Assembly (NCBI GenBank): GCA_937877565.1
Contig: CALFJB010000098.1
Span: 1 to 17,510 of the forward strand
Length of the DNA: 17,510 nucleotides
Reading direction: 5' to 3'
From: an uncultured Selenomonadales bacterium
GTDB taxonomy: Bacteria; Bacillota; Negativicutes; Selenomonadales; Selenomonadaceae
Of the stretch, positions 13,783-17,510 are shown piece after piece (the stretch's first letter is position 1; every line of letters begins with the position of its first letter). The translations under genes and the position numbers were made by a program. Below the pieces are notes generated by a model. The model made no database searches, had not been told where the DNA came from, and was given only the letters and a program-made list of their open reading frames with translations.

Positions 13783-13923
13783 GTAAAAAAAGATTACTTT
13801 TAATTGTAGACAAAGTACTTTCACCAAAACGAAAAAATCTGTATGGTTGGTACACTGTTACAGGTTTTTCGTTGTTATAAACTAAAAACCCTCCGGCGAT
13901 TTGCTAGAGGGATTTAGTTTTTT
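13783..13923 (+). ncRNA. Candidate small RNA of about 140 nt
   Basis: The unit runs from the promoter at 13748-13776 to the terminator at 13882-13923 and has no convincing coding frame; the only ATG frame of note, at 13843, lacks a Shine-Dalgarno and ends in the terminator. A main hairpin is formed by ACGAAAAA (13829-13836) with TTTTTCGT (13865-13872), extended by TCTGTA with TACAGG across a bulged A. It leaves a 15-base loop rich in G and T (GGTTGG) that could act as a seed. The 5' part (13783-13828) is A-rich and looks unpaired. I see no similarity to 6S RNA, tmRNA, RNase P RNA, SRP RNA or a T-box. Function unknown; position between flagellin and thrS. Confidence 0.5.
13882..13923 (+). terminator. 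Rho-independent terminator of the candidate small RNA
   Basis: CTAAA-AA-CCCTC (13882-13893) pairs with GAGGG-A-TTTAG (13907-13917), with a small internal loop and a 13-base apical loop, followed by six T at 13918-13923. It would have little purpose unless a transcript starts after the flagellin terminator. Confidence 0.8.
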
Positions 13924-14068
13924 GCCATAACTAAGTAGTACTCTAGGGGATGTTGAATAATTTTTATTTTTAAATTAAATGCATGCGTTGTGATCTTTAA
14001 AATGTGTTTATAAATTCGGAATTTAGATTTTTTTAAAACGGCTTTTCTTTCTTTGGCGCAGATTATAT

Positions 14069-14145
14069 CGCCATCACGGCGGAGCAATGCTCCTATTCGT
14101 CGCATTGCAAGCGCGGCGGGGCGCACGTCCTGTGCGCCCATTTTT
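14069..14145 (+). repeat. GC-rich palindromic element with alternative hairpins and a terminator
   Basis: In an AT-rich setting this stretch is about two-thirds G+C. It holds CGCC/GGCG (14069-14081), GGAGC/GCTCC (14081-14093), and GCAATGC/GCATTGC (14084-14090 with 14102-14108); the last two exclude each other. It ends in a perfect 8-bp stem, GGGCGCAC (14119-14126) with GTGCGCCC (14132-14139), then ATTTTT. It could be an attenuator-like RNA or a copy of a dispersed repeat. Between 13924 and 14068 nothing else is seen. Confidence 0.5.
14119..14145 (+). terminator. Strong terminator-like hairpin upstream of thrS
   Basis: An 8-bp all-matching GC-rich stem with a 5-base loop (GTCCT), followed by five T after one A. 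It is about 90 bases before the thrS promoter and insulates thrS from upstream reading. Confidence 0.8.
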
Positions 14146-14159
14146 CAAATTTGCTTGTA

Positions 14160-14186
14160 AACCTATTCTAACTAAAGGGATAGGTT
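14160..14186 (+). other. Inverted repeat upstream of the thrS promoter
   Basis: AACCTATTC (14160-14168) pairs with GGATAGGTT (14178-14186) as a 9-bp stem with one G-U pair and a 9-base loop. It lies about 50 bases before the -35 box, so it could be an operator or a chance fold; no T-tract follows closely. Confidence 0.35.
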
Positions 14187-14235
14187 ACCGGCGAAATCTT
14201 CTTTTTTAAATACTTGTCATCTTTGCAAAAAACAG

Positions 14236-14263
14236 TTCACAATATCAAAAAATGTGTTATAAT
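14236..14263 (+). promoter_or_regulatory. Sigma-A promoter of thrS
   Basis: TTCACA (14236-14241), 16 bases, then TATAAT (14258-14263) with a TG extension one base upstream. Transcription should begin near 14270, leaving a leader of only about 18 bases, with AGGAGG at 14274-14279. This leaves no room for a T-box and rules out the upstream ATG at 14252. Confidence 0.8.
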
Positions 14264-14287
14264 ACGCCTTTAAAGGAGGCTTTTATT

Positions 14288-16072
14288 GTGGAAAAAATTA
14301 TAACGAAAGATGGCAGTATAGCGGAAGTTGACGGCAAGGAGGCTCTGTATTCACTTCGCCACACTGCATCACATATTATGGCGCAGGCGATTAAACATTT
14401 GTACGGCGGCGCGGACGGTAAATCCGTGCAACTTGCTATTGGTCCTGCGATTGATACCGGCTTTTATTATGATATTGACATGGAGCGCAAACTCACCGAC
14501 GAAGATTTAGCCGACATTGAAGACGAAATGAAAAAAATCGTTAAGCAAAATTTGAAATTGGAGCGTAGCGTTGTAAGCCGTGCTGACGCGCTGAAAAAAT
14601 TCAAAGACGAAGGCGAAATTTACAAAGTTGAATTGATAACAGATTTACCTGAAGACGCTGAAATTTCACTTTTTACGCAAGGCGATTTTACCGACCTTTG
14701 CGCGGGTCCTCACGTCGAATCAACCGGCAGAGTTAAAGCTTTTAAATTAATGTCATTGGCAGGCGCGTATTGGCGCGGCGATGAACATAATAAAATGTTG
14801 CAGAGAATTTACGGTACTGCATTTTTCAGCAAAGACGAACTCAAAGAATATTTGACAATGTTGGAAGAGGCGGCACGCCGTGATCATAGAAAACTTGGCA
14901 AAGAATTGGATATTTTCAGCTTGCACGATGAAGGTCCCGGTTTTCCATTTTTCCATCCAAACGGTATGATTATTCAAAATGAGCTGATAAATTATTGGCG
15001 CGAAGTACACCGCCGCTACGGTTATCATGAAATTAAGACGCCGATTATTTTAAATCGCAAGCTTTGGGAAACTTCCGGGCATTGGGATCACTACAAAGAA
15101 AATATGTACTTCACGAAAATTGACGAAGAAGATTACGCGGTTAAGCCGATGAATTGCCCCGGCGGTATGTTGACTTATAAAACGCAAATGCACAGTTACA
15201 GAGATTTACCGTTGCGCTTAGGCGAATTGGGACTTGTACACCGTCACGAATTGAGCGGCGCATTGCACGGACTTTTTAGAGTTCGCAACTTTACTCAAGA
15301 CGACGCGCACATTTTTATGACGCCGGAACAAGTTGAGCCGGAAATTCAAAAAACTATTGATTTATTCGACGAAGTTTATAAAACTTTCGGCTTGACGTAC
15401 AAGGCGGAACTTTCCACACGTCCTGAAAATTCAATGGGCAGTGATGAAATTTGGGAAATGGCAACCGCCGCACTGAAAAAGGCGTTGGATAATCGCGGCT
15501 TAGAATATATTATCAATGAAGGCGACGGCGCATTTTACGGACCGAAAATTGATTTTCATTTGAAAGATTCAATCGGGCGCACTTGGCAATGTGGCACGAT
15601 TCAACTTGATATGTTACTGCCGGAAAAATTCGATTTAACCTATGTTGGCGAAGACGGCAAGGAACATCGCCCAATTATGGTTCATCGCGTTGTTTATGGA
15701 AGTATCGAACGTTTCATTGGAATTTTGATTGAAAACTTTGCGGGCGCGTTCCCTGTTTGGTTTACGCCCGTTCAAATTAAAATTTTGCCAATTACCGACA
15801 AGCATTTAGACTACGCCAAAAAACTTTACGATAAATTTTTCAGCTTAGGTTTTCGTGCCGAAATTGACGACAGGAGCGAAAAAACCGGCAAGAAAATTCG
15901 TGACGCGCAAGTTAAAAAAATTCCTTATATGATTGTTATCGGCGATAAGGAAATTGAAACGGGAATTTTGCCAATTCGTAAATACGGCTCAAAAGACAGT
16001 GTCGAAATGAGTACTGACGATTTTATTTCCTACGTTCAAAAGAAAATTTCTTCCCGTGATTTGGAATATTAA
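14288..16072 (+). CDS. thrS: Threonyl-tRNA synthetase lacking the N-terminal TGS domain
   Basis: This class II synthetase charges tRNA-Thr. The GTG start at 14288 follows AGGAGG at 8 bases and gives 594 residues, against about 640 for full-length enzymes. The missing part is the TGS (N1) domain. The editing domain begins almost at once, with RHTASH (His25, His29) and LCAGPH (Cys138, His142), the site that clears mischarged serine, so proofreading should be intact. The catalytic core has zinc ligands Cys290 (MNCPGG), His341 (DDAHIF) and His466 (MVHRVV), motif 2 around RHELSGALHGLFRVR, and motif 3 GSIERFIGIL. The C-terminal anticodon-binding domain is present. Its own promoter lies directly upstream and that sequence is not coding, so the short N-terminus is real rather than a wrong start. 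A shared terminator follows. Confidence 0.96.
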   Translation: MEKIITKDGSIAEVDGKEALYSLRHTASHIMAQAIKHLYGGADGKSVQLAIGPAIDTGFYYDIDMERKLTDEDLADIEDEMKKIVKQNLKLERSVVSRADALKKFKDEGEIYKVELITDLPEDAEISLFTQGDFTDLCAGPHVESTGRVKAFKLMSLAGAYWRGDEHNKMLQRIYGTAFFSKDELKEYLTMLEEAARRDHRKLGKELDIFSLHDEGPGFPFFHPNGMIIQNELINYWREVHRRYGYHEIKTPIILNRKLWETSGHWDHYKENMYFTKIDEEDYAVKPMNCPGGMLTYKTQMHSYRDLPLRLGELGLVHRHELSGALHGLFRVRNFTQDDAHIFMTPEQVEPEIQKTIDLFDEVYKTFGLTYKAELSTRPENSMGSDEIWEMATAALKKALDNRGLEYIINEGDGAFYGPKIDFHLKDSIGRTWQCGTIQLDMLLPEKFDLTYVGEDGKEHRPIMVHRVVYGSIERFIGILIENFAGAFPVWFTPVQIKILPITDKHLDYAKKLYDKFFSLGFRAEIDDRSEKTGKKIRDAQVKKIPYMIVIGDKEIETGILPIRKYGSKDSVEMSTDDFISYVQKKISSRDLEY

Positions 16073-16101
16073 TTTAAAAATTTTTTCTGTAACTGAAAAA
16101 G

Positions 16102-16133
16102 CTCCAGCGGTAAAAATTCGTTGGAGTTTTTTT
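16102..16133. terminator. Bidirectional terminator between thrS and the kinase gene
   Basis: CTCCAGCG (16102-16109) pairs with CGTTGGAG (16119-16126) with one G-U pair. Seven T follow on the plus strand, and the A run at 16096-16100 gives a T-tract on the minus strand. It serves both convergent genes. Confidence 0.9.
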
Positions 16134-16137
16134 ATTT

Positions 16138-17397
16138 TTAAATTGTGCGGACGTTTGCTAAAATCCAGTTTCTTTCTTGAAATTCTTCAACCGTTCGCAA
16201 GCTGATATATTCGACGCACCCGCTTTTTATTGCAAATCTGATAACTTCAAAATTTTTGTCGTCAAATTCGTAAGGATATTCATAAAAAATATTTTCGCCG
16301 TCTTTGATAACACTGCAACGCCGCCCGTAAATTTCAATGACTTTTTCGATTGAATCGCCCTGCCGAACGCCGCTTTCAGTTGCAATTTCATCAGTGTAAC
16401 TTACAAGCCCGCAAATTTTATTTTCGTTGCAAGTGATAACAACGCTTTTATATTCGTAGCGGTTAATATTCGGAATTTCTGAAGGTGTTATTCTTTCTTC
16501 ACGTCCAAAAATCGCGTGCATTTTTTCTACAGAATCGCCTAAACTCAAGCCGCCCAAACTCAAATTTATTTCTTTGGTGTTGGCGCGGTATAAAATTTCT
16601 GCAACGTGCGTTGTCAAAGTTTTTTCGCTCGTCAAATTGTAAAATAAAATTCCTGCCGCCAAAATAAAAATAACCGTCGCGCAGATTTTAAAGACAGTAA
16701 AATTTTTCTGCGTCAACGCGGCTTTTAATTCAGAAATACTTTGATAGCGATTTTCCGGCGCAGTTTCTGTACATTTCAGCAAAATTTTTTTCAATTTGCC
16801 GTTGTAATTTTCGCCCAAAAGTTCCAAAAAAGTTTTGCCTAAATTGTAAATATCACTGCGAAAATCAATTTGCCCAATGTTTTTAATTTGTTCCGGCGAG
16901 GCGTACTTTTCCGTTCCCAAATAACGTGTTTGAGTTTTTCTGTCGTCGTTGTAAATTCTTGCCGCGTCAAAGTCTATCAGCCGAATTTTTTTATTTTTCC
17001 GCCAAATAATATTCGCAGGTTTAATATCGCTGTGAACAATTTGCAAAGCGTGTAAAAATTCCAGCACGTCACAAAGTTGCAGTAAAATTTCTCTTGTGTC
17101 AGATTCGGTTAAAATTTTCCCGTCCAAAGTTTCGCCTTCAATAAACCTGTACACAACAACAGTATCAACGTTGGCTTTATCTTCCATAAAGTAAAGAATT
17201 TCCGGCAAAAATGGATTGTAATTTTTTTTCAAAAGTTGGTAGACATTGCCGACTAAATTTTCTATACTTTTGATTATTACAAATTCGCCGGTAATTTTAT
17301 CCCGCGCCTTGAAAACTTTGCCTTTGTCGTCAAATTTTAGCGGCGGCTCAATTTTTTCAAAGTTATCCTCAAGATAAATCAAAGTAGTTTCCTTCAA
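16138..17397 (-). CDS. Membrane-anchored Ser/Thr protein kinase with a duplicated C-terminal module
   Basis: A cytoplasmic Hanks-type kinase domain occupies residues 20-228: Lys43 in VIIK, catalytic HSDIKPANII with Asp124 and Asn129, metal-binding DFD at 142-144 in place of DFG, and GTEKYASPEQ. The glycine loop is degenerate (only KGKVFKA) and HRD is HSD, so the N-lobe and activation control are unusual. One membrane helix (about 236-254) leads to an outer part with two similar units, LSLGDSVEKMHAIFG (284-298) and VRQGDSIEKVIEIYG (344-358), in place of PASTA repeats. No ATG is available. The frame starts at a TTG at 17397, or more likely at a TTG five codons on (17382) with AGGA 7 bases before it. 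It is head-to-head with the gene at 17430. Activity is likely but not certain. Confidence 0.85.
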   Translation of the reverse strand: MKETTLIYLEDNFEKIEPPLKFDDKGKVFKARDKITGEFVIIKSIENLVGNVYQLLKKNYNPFLPEILYFMEDKANVDTVVVYRFIEGETLDGKILTESDTREILLQLCDVLEFLHALQIVHSDIKPANIIWRKNKKIRLIDFDAARIYNDDRKTQTRYLGTEKYASPEQIKNIGQIDFRSDIYNLGKTFLELLGENYNGKLKKILLKCTETAPENRYQSISELKAALTQKNFTVFKICATVIFILAAGILFYNLTSEKTLTTHVAEILYRANTKEINLSLGGLSLGDSVEKMHAIFGREERITPSEIPNINRYEYKSVVITCNENKICGLVSYTDEIATESGVRQGDSIEKVIEIYGRRCSVIKDGENIFYEYPYEFDDKNFEVIRFAIKSGCVEYISLRTVEEFQERNWILANVRTI

Positions 17398-17429
17398 AAA
17401 ATTTCAACCTTTCACTAAGGAGAATCAAA

Positions 17430-17510
17430 ATGGGTGTTGATACTGAAAATCTTACCAAAAAAATAGTCAGCGGTAAATATAATCCCGCTGATAATCAAGT
17501 TAATTTTACA
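17430..17510 (+). CDS. Start of an unidentified gene (cut by window edge)
   Basis: ATG at 17430 with AAGGAGA 6 bases upstream opens 27 codons, MGVDTENLTKKIVSGKYNPA onward, without a stop. I recognise no family from this fragment; it is polar, with no signal peptide in view. Only about 32 bases separate it from the divergent kinase gene, so the two may share control and may be functionally linked, for example as kinase and substrate. That is inference from position only. Confidence 0.7.
   Translation, partial: MGVDTENLTKKIVSGKYNPADNQVNFT

Noticed and set aside
13914..14141. 75-codon minus-strand frame over the GC-rich palindromes
   Set aside because: It overlaps two terminators and several hairpins, has no ribosome site that I can see, and its composition changes abruptly halfway; it looks like a chance frame over structured RNA.
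14140..14287. T-box leader for thrS
   Set aside because: No GGTGG-ACCGCG-like antiterminator sequence is present, and the promoter at 14236-14263 leaves a leader of only about 18 bases.
14252..14287. ATG at 14252 as the thrS start
   Set aside because: It precedes and overlaps the -10 box of the promoter, so it would not be in the mRNA.
17467..17491. Inverted repeat TCAGCGG / CCGCTGA near the right edge
   Set aside because: It is a real 7-bp stem but lies inside the start of a coding region with no T-tract or other support, so I do not call it a site.
1..17510. CRISPR array, tRNA/rRNA genes, transposase or integrase genes
   Set aside because: I looked for regularly spaced repeats, cloverleaf-type sequences with CCA or TTCGA arms, and transposase-like frames; none was found.

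Overview
The window looks like chromosome from a flagellated, AT-rich diderm Firmicute of the Negativicutes (Selenomonas-like). This is an inference from three things. The flagellin has a Selenomonadales-type N-terminus. Two phosphoethanolamine-transferase-type enzymes imply lipid A or LPS-like substrates, and so an outer membrane. The housekeeping proteins (GlmS, DapA, a TGS-less ThrRS, M16C protease) are of clostridial/Negativicutes style. Ribosome binding sites are mostly canonical GGAGG.

Left arm (1-11412, all on the minus strand). A truncated glmS runs off the left edge and has its own strong sigma-A promoter. Upstream of it is what looks like one long operon of eight closely spaced genes. 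They are read from an extended -10 promoter at 11404-11412 down to a terminator at about 674-702. The order is an M16C metallopeptidase, two tandem phosphoethanolamine-transferase-like membrane enzymes, an exported alpha/beta hydrolase, an FkbM-type methyltransferase interrupted by an 11-G homopolymer, dapA, an aqpZ-type aquaporin, and a small exported protein of unknown function. Gaps are 13-37 bp and one gene pair overlaps by one base. The shared theme is cell-envelope construction and modification, plus lysine/diaminopimelate supply.

Middle (11413-14287, plus strand). A stand-alone S24/S26-like small protein is followed by the flagellin gene. The flagellin gene has a sigma-28-like promoter and a structured 150-nt leader carrying GGA-loop elements of the kind CsrA binds. 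Downstream lies an 820-base region without a large gene but rich in RNA structure. It holds a 34-codon ORF whose Shine-Dalgarno is locked in a hairpin, a strong terminator, a separate promoter-to-terminator unit that looks like a small RNA gene, and a GC-rich nest of alternative hairpins ending in another terminator.

Right arm (14236-17510). thrS has its own promoter and a very short leader with no T-box; its product lacks the usual N-terminal TGS domain. A bidirectional terminator separates it from a convergent, membrane-anchored Ser/Thr kinase gene. The kinase gene is head-to-head with a gene cut off by the right edge.

The strongest candidates for new biology are the poly-G contingency tract in the FkbM methyltransferase, the structured RNA elements around flagellin, the small-RNA candidate at 13783-13923, and the pair of transferases that share near-identical DNA blocks but differ at active-site positions.
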